NCBI RefSeq assembly: GCF_001458215.1
Contig: NZ_CYTW01000002.1
Coordinates: 310,001-374,000 of the forward strand
Source: Shimia thalassica
Lineage (GTDB): Bacteria > Pseudomonadota > Alphaproteobacteria > Rhodobacterales > Rhodobacteraceae
Reading direction: 5' to 3'
Length of the DNA: 64,000 bases
The first letter of the stretch is position 1. Every line of letters begins with the position of its first letter. This document shows positions 54,539 to 64,000 of this stretch, one piece after another. A program made the translations under genes and the position numbers. Under the pieces are notes generated by a model that was given only the letters and a program-made list of their open reading frames with translations, searched no databases and had not been told where the DNA came from.

Positions 54539-55548
54539 GGCTGGGGTCTCGGTTGCGGGGGTGAGTTTGGTGTATCAGAGATCGGGGGGCGTTCCCATGG
54601 GGCGGTCACCGGAAAACGCAGCTTCATCCATGACCGGACCATTTTTTCAACACGTGGGTTCGGGGCGGATTGAAAATTGTCATTCAGTGTCGCGCTCAAA
54701 GGCTGGCGGCGATCCATCCGGCGCAGATTGAACCATGTCCACGGCAAGAAATTGTCGATCGACACATATCCCTGCACCTTCTGGCTCAGCGTGTCGGGCG
54801 CAATCTTCGCGGCCCCGTTTTCAACGGCAAGAAAACACGCAAGCACTTCGGGGGGCACATTATCGCCCGTTCGAAATCGGCTTTTTCTTGTGATGTCGAT
54901 ATGTTCGCCAAAGTCGCGGCACATTTGCGCGCAGATGTCTTTGTCCAGCAAGTGGGGCCCATGTGTGATGTGTCTGCGTGGGGCGGGGCCAAACCGGTCG
55001 CTCAGCAACGTGTCCATGTTCGCAAGGGCAAGGTTCCACGGGCTTTCCGTGCCTGGGTTCAGACGCGTTTGCGGCACGATCTTGCGGGTATCGAGATGCA
55101 GCAGCGGCACGCCATCCGTATCAAAAAAAGCGTTTAGCAGGTCAGGCGACAGGGCCAGCATATCGTCTTCAAAATACAAAAACCGCGAAGACAGGTCTGG
55201 CAGCAGATGCAGATGCGATACGATGGAAAATGAGTTGAACGTCGGCAATATGCTGGCGGGCATGATCTCGTCATGGTGCGAGACATGGACCTTTGGGTGC
55301 GAGGTGTCCAGCCACGGCGGCACTTGTGGGCGCATCGATAGAATATGGATCTTGCGGATCTGAGGCAGGTTTTGCCAAACCGACCGAAGTGAGAACCGCA
55401 AGATATCAAGGTTGTCCCGTGTCCGGTTGGGATCGGTGTCTCGGGGATCATCGGCATATGCGTTCAGTTGCCCCATGTAGCCGGGGAAACTGTCATCCAC
55501 CCAAGTGTAAACAACATCAATTGGTTCAGCAGGCACGCTCATACGCAA
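54535..55548 (-). CDS. Stealth-type capsular polysaccharide phosphotransferase
   Basis: 337 aa cytoplasmic protein. Stealth conserved regions: CR1 IDVVYTWVDDSFPGY, CR2 TRDNLDILRFSLRSVWQNLPQIRKIHIL, CR3 FNSFSIVSHLHLLPDLSSRFLYFEDDM, and a C-terminal CR4-like GYVSIDNFLPWTWF. Such enzymes transfer sugar-1-phosphate to glycans. No other capsule gene is in the window. It overlaps the desaturase by 4 bases (ATGA), an unusual coupling of a glycan and a lipid enzyme. Confidence 0.88.
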   Translation of the reverse strand: MRMSVPAEPIDVVYTWVDDSFPGYMGQLNAYADDPRDTDPNRTRDNLDILRFSLRSVWQNLPQIRKIHILSMRPQVPPWLDTSHPKVHVSHHDEIMPASILPTFNSFSIVSHLHLLPDLSSRFLYFEDDMLALSPDLLNAFFDTDGVPLLHLDTRKIVPQTRLNPGTESPWNLALANMDTLLSDRFGPAPRRHITHGPHLLDKDICAQMCRDFGEHIDITRKSRFRTGDNVPPEVLACFLAVENGAAKIAPDTLSQKVQGYVSIDNFLPWTWFNLRRMDRRQPLSATLNDNFQSAPNPRVEKMVRSWMKLRFPVTAPWERPPISDTPNSPPQPRPQP

Positions 55549-55884
55549 AGAGCTAGCATGCCGTCCTTGTTTCTACCAATGCGCAAATCGTTTCATGGGA
55601 GGGAGCGAGTCTGAAGGCCTTTGTGCAACGGTTGAAATTTTTGTGCGAAAATCCGCACAGTTGGATTTTGACCTGTGCGAAATCCCGCACAACACGGTTG
55701 ACGCTTCTTTCAGACGCCGGCTGACGGTTTTTACAATGCTTTGAAAATAAACAGGTTTGAGCGCAATTGCGAGAAATACAAACAAAGACTTGAGCGTGTA
55801 GGCACGCATTGTCACTGTTTCAAGGCACAGCTCGTTAAGGGCGCAAATATTTTGACCACGGAATGAAAACCGGGAGGAGACCCA
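55549..55884. promoter_or_regulatory. dctP: dctP upstream region with tandem TGTGCG-N6-CGCACA palindromes
   Basis: 336 bases between the Stealth start and dctP. Perfect palindromes TGTGCG-N6-CGCACA at 55642-55659 and 55674-55691, centres 32 bp apart (three helical turns), and a possible TGTGC half-site at 55622. This matches, as I recall it, the tandem DctD sites upstream of rhizobial dctA. I found no TGGCAC-N5-TTGC sigma-54 promoter downstream of them. GGGAGGAG precedes the dctP start. Confidence 0.7.
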
Positions 55885-56889
55885 ATGAAATTCCTGACTA
55901 CCGCTGCCACCGCTCTGGCACTCGCCGTCACCGCAGGCACAGCTGCACAAGCCGCATGTGACGATGGAGAAATCGTCATCAAGTTCAGCCACGTGACCAA
56001 CACCGACAAGCACCCCAAAGGGATTGCCGCGTCGTTGCTGGAACAGCGCGTCAATGACGAAATGAATGGCAAGGCTTGCATGGAAGTCTTCCCGAACTCG
56101 ACACTTTACAACGACAACAAAGTGCTGGAAGCGATGCTGCAAGGCGACGTTCAGCTGGCTGCTCCTTCGCTGTCGAAGTTCGAAAAGTTCACCAAGCAAT
56201 TCCGCATCTTCGATCTGCCTTTCATGTTCAAAGACGTGAACGCAGTTGATGCATTCCAGGCATCTGACGCGGGTCAGGGCCTGCTCGACTCGATGCAGCG
56301 CCGCGGCCTGCAAGGTCTGGCCTACTGGCACAATGGCATGAAGCAGATGTCGGCAAACAAGCCGCTGGTTTCGCCAACAGATGCAAACGGCCTGAAGTTC
56401 CGTGTTCAGTCGTCGGATGTTCTGGTTGCTCAGATGGAAGCTATCGGTGGTTCGCCCCAGAAAATGGCGTTCTCTGAAGTTTACGGCGCTCTGCAACAGG
56501 GTGTTGTGGACGGTCAGGAAAACACCTGGTCGAACATCTATGGCAAGAAGTTCTTTGAAGTTCAGGACGGCGTTACAGAAACCAACCACGGCATCATCGA
56601 CTATCTGGTCGTGACCTCGGTTGACTGGCTCGACAGCCTTGACGCTGACGTGCGTGACCAGTTCCTGACCATTCTCGGTGAAGTCACCGAGATGCGTAAC
56701 TCGGAATCGACCGCAGTAAACAATGCAGCCAAGCAATCGATCATCGATGCTGGTGGTACAATCCGCACACTGGACGCTGCACAGCGCCAGGAGTGGGTCG
56801 AAACAATGCGCCCCGTCTGGGACAAGTTCTCTAAAGACGTAGGCCAGGAAAACATCGACGCGGCGCAAGCCATCAACGCGTCCATGTAA
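55885..56889 (+). CDS. dctP: TRAP transporter C4-dicarboxylate-binding protein DctP
   Basis: 334 aa periplasmic protein. Signal peptide MKFLTTAATALALAVTAGTAAQA. DctP-fold motifs include IVIKFSHVTNTDKHPKG, FRIFDLPFMFKDV, KFRVQSSDVLVAQMEAIGGSPQKMAFSEVYGALQQGVVDGQENTWSNIY split by the ligand-binding Arg. It binds succinate, malate or fumarate. High-expression codon use is visible (AAG, CTG). First gene of dctPQM; two hairpins separate it from dctQ, fitting excess DctP over the permease. Confidence 0.96.
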   Translation: MKFLTTAATALALAVTAGTAAQAACDDGEIVIKFSHVTNTDKHPKGIAASLLEQRVNDEMNGKACMEVFPNSTLYNDNKVLEAMLQGDVQLAAPSLSKFEKFTKQFRIFDLPFMFKDVNAVDAFQASDAGQGLLDSMQRRGLQGLAYWHNGMKQMSANKPLVSPTDANGLKFRVQSSDVLVAQMEAIGGSPQKMAFSEVYGALQQGVVDGQENTWSNIYGKKFFEVQDGVTETNHGIIDYLVVTSVDWLDSLDADVRDQFLTILGEVTEMRNSESTAVNNAAKQSIIDAGGTIRTLDAAQRQEWVETMRPVWDKFSKDVGQENIDAAQAINASM

Positions 56890-56896
56890 TCGCGAC

Positions 56897-56959
56897 GGTG
56901 CGCCACTAAGAAGCGCACCCGACTATCTTGGGCGGGCCGGAAAAGGTCCGCCCTTTTTT
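56897..56959 (+). terminator. Two hairpins between dctP and dctQ, the second terminator-like (attenuator)
   Basis: GGTGCGC/GCGCACC (56897-56919) may protect the mRNA end. GGGCGGGCC (56930-56938) pairs with GGTCCGCCC (56945-56953) and TTTTTT follows, a textbook terminator. Partial termination here would give many more dctP than dctQM messages. Confidence 0.85.
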
Positions 56960-56984
56960 CAAGAAAATCTGGGGACGTGGGGAC

Positions 56985-57650
56985 ATGCAACATACGCATA
57001 GCTTCGTGGACCGGATCGAGGAAACGCTGATAGCGATCCTCCTTGGGCTTATGACAGTGATTACCTTCGCAAATGTCATTGCCCGGTTCGGCTTCAATTC
57101 TAATATTCTTTGGGCGCTGGAACTGACCGTGTTCCTGTTTGGCTGGCTGGTTTTGCTGGGCGCTTCTTATGCGGTCAAGAAACACAGTCACCTTGGTGTT
57201 GATGTCATTATCAACATGGTGCCAGCACCCGTTGCGCGCATCCTGGGGCTGATCTCGGTTGGATGCTGCCTGTTGTTTTCGATCTTCATGCTGAAGGGCG
57301 CTTACGACTACTGGGCTGTCTTTGCCGATCTGCCACCAACATCGGGCCGTTGGTTCCCAACAGGCTTTGTTGAAAAGTTCCGTTCGCAGTCGTTCTACGA
57401 AGTGCAGGACGTTCCGATGGTCGCAATCTTCCGCTTTCTGGAAGACCTGATCAACTATGGCGACGAATACGAAAAACTTCCCAAAGTGGTGCCGTATCTC
57501 GTGCTGCCTATTTCGATGGGGCTGCTGCTGTACCGCTTTTTGCAAGCGTCACTTCAAATTTGGCGGGGCGAAACGGATCGTCTGGTCGCAAGCCACGAAG
57601 TGGAAGATGAAATCGAAGAAGTTCGCGAGCAAATGGGGGAGCATGACTGA
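56985..57650 (+). CDS. dctQ: TRAP transporter small permease DctQ
   Basis: 221 aa membrane protein with four helices (ILLGLMTVITFANVIARFGF ... LELTVFLFGWLVLLGASYAVKKHSHLGVDVI). It is longer than many DctQ proteins because of a loop between helices 3 and 4 (PTSGRWFPTGFVEKFRSQSFYEVQDV) and a charged tail. Start 56985 follows GTGGGGA; an upstream ATG lies in the terminator. Overlaps dctM by one base (TGATG). Confidence 0.93.
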   Translation: MQHTHSFVDRIEETLIAILLGLMTVITFANVIARFGFNSNILWALELTVFLFGWLVLLGASYAVKKHSHLGVDVIINMVPAPVARILGLISVGCCLLFSIFMLKGAYDYWAVFADLPPTSGRWFPTGFVEKFRSQSFYEVQDVPMVAIFRFLEDLINYGDEYEKLPKVVPYLVLPISMGLLLYRFLQASLQIWRGETDRLVASHEVEDEIEEVREQMGEHD

Positions 57651-59059
57651 TGGAAGTCGTTCTACTTTTCTCAATGGTGATTGGTCTTTTGCTAATCGGT
57701 GTTCCGATCGCTGTTTCTTTGGGTCTCTCGTCGATCCTGTTCCTGTTGTTCTTCTCGGACGCAACTCTGGCCTCTGTCGCCGGCACGTTGTTCGAAGCTT
57801 TTGAAGGCCACTTTACCCTTCTGGCGATCCCGTTCTTTATCCTTGCGTCGTCCTTCATGACGACAGGGGGCGTGGCGCGCCGGATCATCCGGTTCTCGAT
57901 TGCCTGTGTGGGTCACCTTCCCGGTGGTCTGGCAATTGCGGGCGTGTTTGCCTGTATGATGTTCGCGGCCTTGTCCGGTTCATCCCCTGCGACGGTTGTT
58001 GCCATTGGTTCGATTGTCATAGCGGGTATGCGTCAGGTCGGGTATTCGAAAGAATTCGCCGCAGGTGTGATCTGTAACGCGGGTACGCTTGGCATCCTGA
58101 TCCCACCTTCGATCGTGATGGTTGTCTATGCCGCTGCCGTAGAAGTGTCTGTGGGACGTATGTTCCTTGCAGGGGTTATTCCGGGTCTGATGGCCGGTCT
58201 GATGTTGATGATCACCATCTATGTCATGGCCAAAGTGAAGAACCTGCCCAAAGGCGAATGGAAAGGCTGGGGCGAAGTGTTTGCGGCCGGTCGTGATGCG
58301 GGTTGGGGTCTGTTCCTGATTGTCATCATTCTGGGCGGTATTTATGGCGGTATCTTTACCCCGACCGAGGCTGCTGCTGTGGCTGCGATCTATTCCTTCC
58401 TGATTGCGTCCTTCATCTACAAGGATATGGGTCCACTTGCGGGGGCTGCTGCTGGTGTCTCTGCCGGCAACCTTGAAGCCTCGACAGGTGAAAAGATCAG
58501 CCTGTTCAAGAAACCACAGGCCCTGATCACCGCATTCTTCCACCCTGACACCAAACACACGTTGTTCGAGGCTGGAAAGCTGACAGTGACATTGCTGTTT
58601 GTGATCGCGAATGCCTTGATCCTGAAGCACGTTCTGACCGAACAGCAAGTGCCGCAACATATTGCAGGCGCGATGCTTTCGGCGGGCTTTGGTCCGGTCA
58701 TGTTCCTGATCGTCGTGAACATCATCCTGCTGATCGGTGGCCAGTTTATGGAGCCTTCGGGTCTCTTGGTGATCGTTGCGCCGCTGGTGTTCCCAATCGC
58801 GATCGAACTTGGCATTGATCCGATCCACCTCGGCATCATCATGGTGGTGAACATGGAGATCGGAATGATCACGCCGCCTGTGGGTCTCAACCTGTTCGTG
58901 ACCTCGGGCGTGGCTGGAATGCCGATGATGAGTGTTGTACGCGCAGCTCTGCCTTTCCTGGCTGTTCTGTTCGTCTTCCTGATCATGGTGACCTACATTC
59001 CGTGGCTTTCGACCTTCCTGCCCAATACGTTCATGGGGCCGGAGATCATAACGAAATAG
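57650..59059 (+). CDS. dctM: TRAP transporter large permease DctM
   Basis: 469 aa with about 12 helices. The transporter core shows GVPIAVSLGLSSILFLLFFSD, MFAALSGSSPATVVAIGSI, NAGTLGILIPPSIVMVVYA and the C-terminal GMITPPVGLNLFVTSGV. A hydrophilic insert near residues 270-300 (STGEKISLFKKPQALITAFFHPDTKH) is larger than in Rhodobacter DctM. Sodium-driven import of C4-dicarboxylates bound by DctP. Last gene of dctPQM. Confidence 0.96.
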   Translation: MEVVLLFSMVIGLLLIGVPIAVSLGLSSILFLLFFSDATLASVAGTLFEAFEGHFTLLAIPFFILASSFMTTGGVARRIIRFSIACVGHLPGGLAIAGVFACMMFAALSGSSPATVVAIGSIVIAGMRQVGYSKEFAAGVICNAGTLGILIPPSIVMVVYAAAVEVSVGRMFLAGVIPGLMAGLMLMITIYVMAKVKNLPKGEWKGWGEVFAAGRDAGWGLFLIVIILGGIYGGIFTPTEAAAVAAIYSFLIASFIYKDMGPLAGAAAGVSAGNLEASTGEKISLFKKPQALITAFFHPDTKHTLFEAGKLTVTLLFVIANALILKHVLTEQQVPQHIAGAMLSAGFGPVMFLIVVNIILLIGGQFMEPSGLLVIVAPLVFPIAIELGIDPIHLGIIMVVNMEIGMITPPVGLNLFVTSGVAGMPMMSVVRAALPFLAVLFVFLIMVTYIPWLSTFLPNTFMGPEIITK

Positions 59060-59080
59060 GTCTTGTGAACCTTGAAATAG

Positions 59081-59110
59081 AAACGGCCTCCGCGTCTGCG
59101 GGGGCCGTTT
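59081..59110 (+). terminator. Terminator of dctPQM
   Basis: AAACGGCCTCCGC (59081-59093) pairs with GCGGGGGCCGTTT (59098-59110), with one wobble, and T follows. It starts 21 bases after the dctM stop. Confidence 0.85.
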
Positions 59111-59204
59111 TGCCTTGTCGTGTCGGGGTTTTCTTTAAAGAGATGTCGGGCAGGGCGGACAAGGCACTGGGTTCTGGCCAAACACCTGTTGAGCGGTCCT
59201 GCGG

Positions 59205-59270
59205 GCGTGTAAGGGGCGCTGCCCCTCGGCCTGCGGCCTCACCCCGGGATATTTGTCAGCCAGAAGAAGA
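59205..59270 (+). repeat. Dispersed intergenic repeat, copy 2
   Basis: AGGGGC/GCCCCT hairpin (59212-59226), GC-rich GGCC TGC GGCC, then CCGGGATATTT (59244-59254) and GCCAGAAGAAG (59259-59269). Same order as the copy at 6628-6672 in opposite orientation. It lies between dctM and the convergent tyrS. Confidence 0.75.
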
Positions 59271-59293
59271 ACAGGGCCCGCACGGGACCCTGT
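59271..59293. terminator. Hairpin between the repeat and tyrS, possible bidirectional terminator
   Basis: ACAGGGCCC (59271-59279) pairs with GGG-A-CCCTGT (59284-59293) with a bulged A. On the plus strand TTTGTTTTAAAA follows; on the minus strand, 26 bases after the tyrS stop, the tail is only moderately U-rich. Confidence 0.6.
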
Positions 59294-59319
59294 TTTGTTT
59301 TAAAATTGTCGGGGTGACG

Positions 59320-60612
59320 TTAGTCGTCCAGTTGAACCAGCGCGTGGCGTTTTTTGCCAGCACTGAGTTTCACGGGACGGCCCGCAAACATTTTCAGCGG
59401 CACGGCAAACATCGCGGCAGTCACGGGTTCGTCATCGATCTTTGCGCCGTTTTCGGCGACCAGACGCTTGGCTTCTTTACCTGATTTCACAAGGCCCGTT
59501 TTGACAAACAACTGATTGGTCATGACATAGAGCGCGTCGGCATCCGGCATGTCGAGATCTGCCCCCGGCACGGCATCTGCCGCCGTGATCTTGATGGTCG
59601 GCAAATCGTCCCCTACACCGCCTTTTTCAAAGACTTCGCGTGCGGTCGCTTCTGCGGCGGCGGCGGCCTCGGCACCGTGGCACAGGGTTGTGACCTCGTT
59701 GGCGAGGATGATCTTGGCGTCGTTGATGTCAGAGCCGGCCAGCGCGCCGAGGCGGTCGCATTCATCGATGGGCATCTCGGTATAGAGTTTCAGGAAGCGA
59801 CCCACATCCGCATCCGTCGTGTTGCGCCAGAATTGCCAGAACTCGTAAGGTGAGCGCATATCGGCATTCAGCCACACGGCACCATCTGCCGATTTCCCCA
59901 TTTTCTTGCCGTCCGATGTGGTGAGCAATGGAGAGGTCAGGCCGAAAATCTGATTGTCGATGACGCGGCGTGTCAGGTCGATTCCGTTGACGATATTGCC
60001 CCACTGGTCAGAGCCGCCAAACTGCACCAGACAGCCATAGCGCCGGTTCAGTTCGAGGAAGTCATAGGCCTGCAGGATCATGTAGTTGAATTCGAGGAAC
60101 GACAGGGACTGTTCGCGGTCAAGCCGTGACTTCACCGATTCAAATGACAGCATGCGATTGACCGAGAAATGGCGGCCAATATCGCGCAGGAAATCGAGGT
60201 AGTTCAGACCGTCCAGCCATTCGGCATTGTTCAGCATCAACGCGCCGGTTTCGCTGTCATCGTAGGAGATGTATTTGGCGAAGACCTGCTTGATGCCGTC
60301 GATATTGTCGTCGATCTGATCTGGGGTCAGCAGGGGACGTTCATCGGCGCGGAAGGACGGATCGCCGACCTTGGTGGTGCCGCCGCCCATCAGGGTGATC
60401 GGTTTATGGCCGGTCTTTTGCAACCAGCGCAACATCATGATCTGGATCAGCGAGCCAACGTGCAATGACTTGGCCGTGGCATCAAAGCCGATATAGCCAG
60501 GAACCACGCCCTTCACCAACGCCTCGTCGAGGCCCTGATAATCGGTACAGTCCGCAAGGAAGCCGCGTTCGATCATAACCGACATAAAGTCGGATTTGGG
60601 GTGGTAGGTCAT
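59320..60612 (-). CDS. tyrS: Tyrosyl-tRNA synthetase
   Basis: 430 aa class I synthetase. HIGH-like motif in [22 protein letters not shown] and the KMSKS-like motif [14 protein letters not shown]. The C-terminal S4 domain carries [26 protein letters not shown]. Typical length. Start 60612 is divergent from anmK with 63 bases between the starts. Confidence 0.97.
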   Translation of the reverse strand: MTYHPKSDFMSVMIERGFLADCTDYQGLDEALVKGVVPGYIGFDATAKSLHVGSLIQIMMLRWLQKTGHKPITLMGGGTTKVGDPSFRADERPLLTPDQIDDNIDGIKQVFAKYISYDDSETGALMLNNAEWLDGLNYLDFLRDIGRHFSVNRMLSFESVKSRLDREQSLSFLEFNYMILQAYDFLELNRRYGCLVQFGGSDQWGNIVNGIDLTRRVIDNQIFGLTSPLLTTSDGKKMGKSADGAVWLNADMRSPYEFWQFWRNTTDADVGRFLKLYTEMPIDECDRLGALAGSDINDAKIILANEVTTLCHGAEAAAAAEATAREVFEKGGVGDDLPTIKITAADAVPGADLDMPDADALYVMTNQLFVKTGLVKSGKEAKRLVAENGAKIDDEPVTAAMFAVPLKMFAGRPVKLSAGKKRHALVQLDD

Positions 60613-60675
60613 GGTATCGGTCCCGTATTATGTGACGGGCCGTGTATAGGCGGCGATGAGGCAAAGGAAAAGGCC

Positions 60676-61782
60676 ATGTTGAAGGCCAAGTCGGGTAAAG
60701 ATCAGATCTGTGCGCTGGGGGCCATGTCGGGAACGTCACTGGACGGTGTCGACGCCGCAGTTGTCACTACAGACGGCCATGAAATTTTCGGGTTCGGCGA
60801 CACGGCGTACCGGTCTTATGATGACGCGGAGCGCGCGGTTTTGACCGATGCCCTCGGACATTGGGCTGGCCCCGAGGCCGAGGCAGCAGCGGCTGTTGTT
60901 GAAGCGGCGCACAGAGACGTTCTGGCGCAGTTTCCTGCCGTGGATCTGGTCGGGTTTCATGGGCAAACGCTGGCGCATGATCCGAAAGGGCGGGGCACCT
61001 TTCAGGTGGGTGACGGGCAGGCACTTGCCGAAGCACTGAACACGCCTGTGGTCTGGGATTTTCGGACGGCGGATGTGCAACTGGGAGGTGAAGGGGCTCC
61101 GTTGGCGCCTTTCTTTCACTTTGCCTGTGCCAAGTGGATCAAGGCCGAAGGGCCGGTTTGTTTTCTCAATCTTGGTGGCGTTGGCAATATCACATGGGTT
61201 GATCCGCGCTTTGACGCGCCCGAAGACGATGGCGCGCTGTTGGCATTTGATACCGGCCCGGCCAATGCGCCGATCAATGATTTGATGCGCGAAAGGCTTG
61301 GCAAGAGCCATGACGAGAATGGAGAAACCGCGCTGCGGGGCGAGGTCGAGCAGGGCGCGCTTGAGTTGTTTCTGGCAGAGCCGTTTTTTGCAAAAATTCC
61401 CCCCAAATCACTGGATCGGAATGATTTTTCCGAAATGGTCGGGTTGGTCAGGGAATTGTCGGATGCTGATGCTGCCGCCACGCTTACAGCGATGTCTGCT
61501 GCGGGTGTTGCCGCAGGAATGATGCACTTCCCTTCGCTTCCTGACCGCGTTCTGGTCACCGGAGGCGGGCGCAAGAACCCTGTCTTGATGGAGATGCTTC
61601 GGGTCTCGCTGGATTGCCATGTGGTTCCGGTCGAGGACGTGGGTCTGGATGGGGATATGCTTGAAGCGCAAGCGTTTGCTTATCTCGCCGTGCGTGTCGC
61701 GAAGGGACTGCCGACGTCATGTCCGGGTACAACTGGCGTGCGGGCATTGGTTGGCGGCGGTGTGGTCAGCCGCCCGGGCTAG
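60676..61782 (+). CDS. anmK: Anhydro-N-acetylmuramic acid kinase
   Basis: 368 aa. Phosphorylates and opens the 1,6-anhydro sugar from recycled peptidoglycan. AnmK marks are [16 protein letters not shown] at the N-terminus, [46 protein letters not shown] and [12 protein letters not shown]. The ATG at 60676 has AAAGGAAAAGG upstream; an earlier in-frame start at 60601 runs into the tyrS promoter. Sits divergent to tyrS, a common arrangement in Rhodobacterales. Confidence 0.96.
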   Translation: MLKAKSGKDQICALGAMSGTSLDGVDAAVVTTDGHEIFGFGDTAYRSYDDAERAVLTDALGHWAGPEAEAAAAVVEAAHRDVLAQFPAVDLVGFHGQTLAHDPKGRGTFQVGDGQALAEALNTPVVWDFRTADVQLGGEGAPLAPFFHFACAKWIKAEGPVCFLNLGGVGNITWVDPRFDAPEDDGALLAFDTGPANAPINDLMRERLGKSHDENGETALRGEVEQGALELFLAEPFFAKIPPKSLDRNDFSEMVGLVRELSDADAAATLTAMSAAGVAAGMMHFPSLPDRVLVTGGGRKNPVLMEMLRVSLDCHVVPVEDVGLDGDMLEAQAFAYLAVRVAKGLPTSCPGTTGVRALVGGGVVSRPG

Positions 61783-61792
61783 TCTGTCGCGG

Positions 61793-62212
61793 TCAGGGAA
61801 TGTCAAAACCGGCAGGCGCCAGCGTAAATCCCTCAAATTGAAATGCGGGCGACACGGTGCAGCCTACGAGCGTCCAGTCGCCCGTTGTTTTTGCGGACTG
61901 CCAGTGGCGTTCGGGCACGATGATCTGGGGTGAGTGGCCTGCCATCAGATCAGGCCCCAGAATATGGTCCTGTTTGGGGCCGGTGTCCTTTGCGCTTAGC
62001 GACAGAACCAAGGGGGCACCTGCGTGATAGTGCCAGATTTCCGTGGCATCGACGGTGTGCCAATGGCTGCGTTCGCCCGCTTGCAACAGGAAAAAAATTG
62101 CGGTGCCCGCGGGGCGTGCACCCGAGCCGCCCCCGATCCATGTCTGTCTATAGTGTCCGCCTTCGGGATGCGGTTCCAGTTGCAGGTGTGCGATGATGTC
62201 GGCAGCGGTCAT
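61793..62212 (-). CDS. DUF985 cupin protein
   Basis: 139 aa. Small cupin with LEPHPEGGHYRQTW, AIFFLLQAGERSHWHTVDATEIWHYHAG (His/Glu/His metal ligands) and HWQSAKTTGDWTLVGCTVSPAFQFEGFTLA, the DUF985 pattern. Function unknown; members are predicted isomerases or sugar-binding proteins. Start 62212 (MTAADIIAHL) is the family start. Convergent with anmK, stops 10 bases apart. Confidence 0.9.
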   Translation of the reverse strand: MTAADIIAHLQLEPHPEGGHYRQTWIGGGSGARPAGTAIFFLLQAGERSHWHTVDATEIWHYHAGAPLVLSLSAKDTGPKQDHILGPDLMAGHSPQIIVPERHWQSAKTTGDWTLVGCTVSPAFQFEGFTLAPAGFDIP

Positions 62213-62335
62213 GTGCGGTCTCCGGAGCAATCGGATTTGTGCCATTGTCGATGAGTGCGAAAGGAAAGTCATCCCGTAAAACGGCAGGTAAGGAGGGCAT
62301 CAAATGTCATCCGCGGTTCATCAGTCCGAAAAAAG

Positions 62336-62362
62336 AAAACCCCGCCAAAAAGGCAGGGTTTT
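62336..62362 (-). terminator. Terminator of eno
   Basis: AAAACCCCGCC (62336-62346) pairs with GGCAGGGTTTT (62352-62362), with one wobble, around AAAAA. On the minus strand a U-rich run follows the hairpin. Confidence 0.85.
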
Positions 62363-62391
62363 CCTAGAATGATCTGAATGTCAGAACGATC

Positions 62392-63705
<1,314 letters not shown>

Positions 63706-63875
63706 TCATAGCAGGGGCGAGGCGAAAGTAAACGGTTGGGGGCGCTGTAAACGACAGGTTAGGGCTAACCGCGACAGTTTTGCCCGCAGGATGGTCAAAG
63801 TTTAGAGCGCCTGCATGACGAACCCACCAAGGCTGGCCCCTGATTGCTTAACCCCCTTGCGGGCACAGATGCAGA

Positions 63876-64000
63876 TCAATCTGCGGGGAACTCGGACTGG
63901 GGCAGGGGAACAGGCTTGGCCAGCTGTCGCTCTCGCAGGAAGGTATACAGACCGGACCCGATGATCAGCGCCGCGCCGGCAAGGGTGGGCAGGTCGGGAC
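63876..64000 (-). CDS. C-terminal end of an EamA/DMT-family transporter, cut by window
   Basis: About 40 residues read in from the window edge: DLPTLAGAALIIGSGLYTFLRERQL then a Pro-rich tail ending QSEFPAD. Part of the last membrane helix and basic tail of a drug/metabolite transporter, as I recognise it from the GAALIIGSGLYTFLRE pattern. The stop is TGA at 63878-63876. Too short for substrate prediction. Confidence 0.7.
   Translation of the reverse strand, partial: PDLPTLAGAALIIGSGLYTFLRERQLAKPVPLPQSEFPAD

Noticed and set aside
55700..55884. Sigma-54 promoter for dctP
   Set aside because: Candidate GGCAC stretches lack the GC at the -12 position with correct spacing.
55573..56868. 431-codon open frame on the minus strand over dctP
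   Set aside because: dctP has a clear signal peptide and family motifs; the reverse translation has no recognisable domain and crosses the regulatory palindromes.

Overview
This window is chromosomal DNA of an alphaproteobacterium of the order Rhodobacterales, most likely the marine Roseobacter group. The evidence is gene order (dnaB-alr-mlaE-mlaF-pqiA-radA-cvpA, tatABC, surE-pcm-nlpD), a form II coxSLM cluster, TRAP dicarboxylate transport and a base composition that looks mid to high 50s % GC. Genes are dense, with many 1-4 base start/stop overlaps. I saw no rRNA, tRNA, CRISPR array, insertion sequence or prophage. The first gene (SDR) and the last (EamA-type transporter) are cut by the window edges.

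Layout. 1-5.6 kb: end of an SDR gene, an AlkC-type DNA glycosylase, an orphan Fbp-type ABC ATPase, a YafY/WYL regulator facing the tatABC export operon. 5.7-12.8 kb: DUF815 ATPase, then on the minus strand purF, a Zn-ribbon protein, a PilP-like protein, an SDR, and surE-pcm-nlpD. 12.8-18.1 kb: a block between purF and cvpA (usually close neighbours) with a membrane-anchored TAXI protein, a secreted glycerophosphodiesterase and a two-gene SDR-DoxX/DUF2269 module. 18.1-27.9 kb, minus strand: cvpA, radA, pqiA-like, mlaFE, alr, dnaB, pyrE, pyrC and an unrecognised gene.

28.1-37.8 kb, plus strand: a molybdenum hydroxylase cluster, moxR/coxD - coxE - two YeeE/YedE (PmpAB-type) sulfur transporter halves - xdhC - MoCF domain protein - coxS - coxL - coxM. 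CoxL carries the form II AYRGAGR loop, so this is probably not a CO-oxidising enzyme. A perfect FNR box (TTGAT-N4-ATCAA) precedes the transporter pair, a highly structured leader precedes xdhC, and two perfect inverted repeats precede coxS. This is the most system-like part of the window.

37.8-49.2 kb: a DLH-like pseudoenzyme, a methyltransferase, infC starting at ATA, an Ala/Glu-rich membrane-anchored protein, an orphan histidine kinase, fpr, and the assimilatory sulfate reduction genes (cysG-DUF2849-cysI-cysH-DUF934) facing an Lrp/AsnC gene with an Lrp-like operator between them. 49.2-59.1 kb: a cytochrome P450, dctB-dctD, a sphingolipid-desaturase-like enzyme overlapping a Stealth phosphotransferase, then dctP-dctQ-dctM. 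DctD lacks the sigma-54 GAFTGA loop and the Walker A lysine, yet two TGTGCG-N6-CGCACA palindromes 32 bp apart lie upstream of dctP. 59.3-64 kb: tyrS, anmK, a DUF985 cupin, eno and the truncated transporter.
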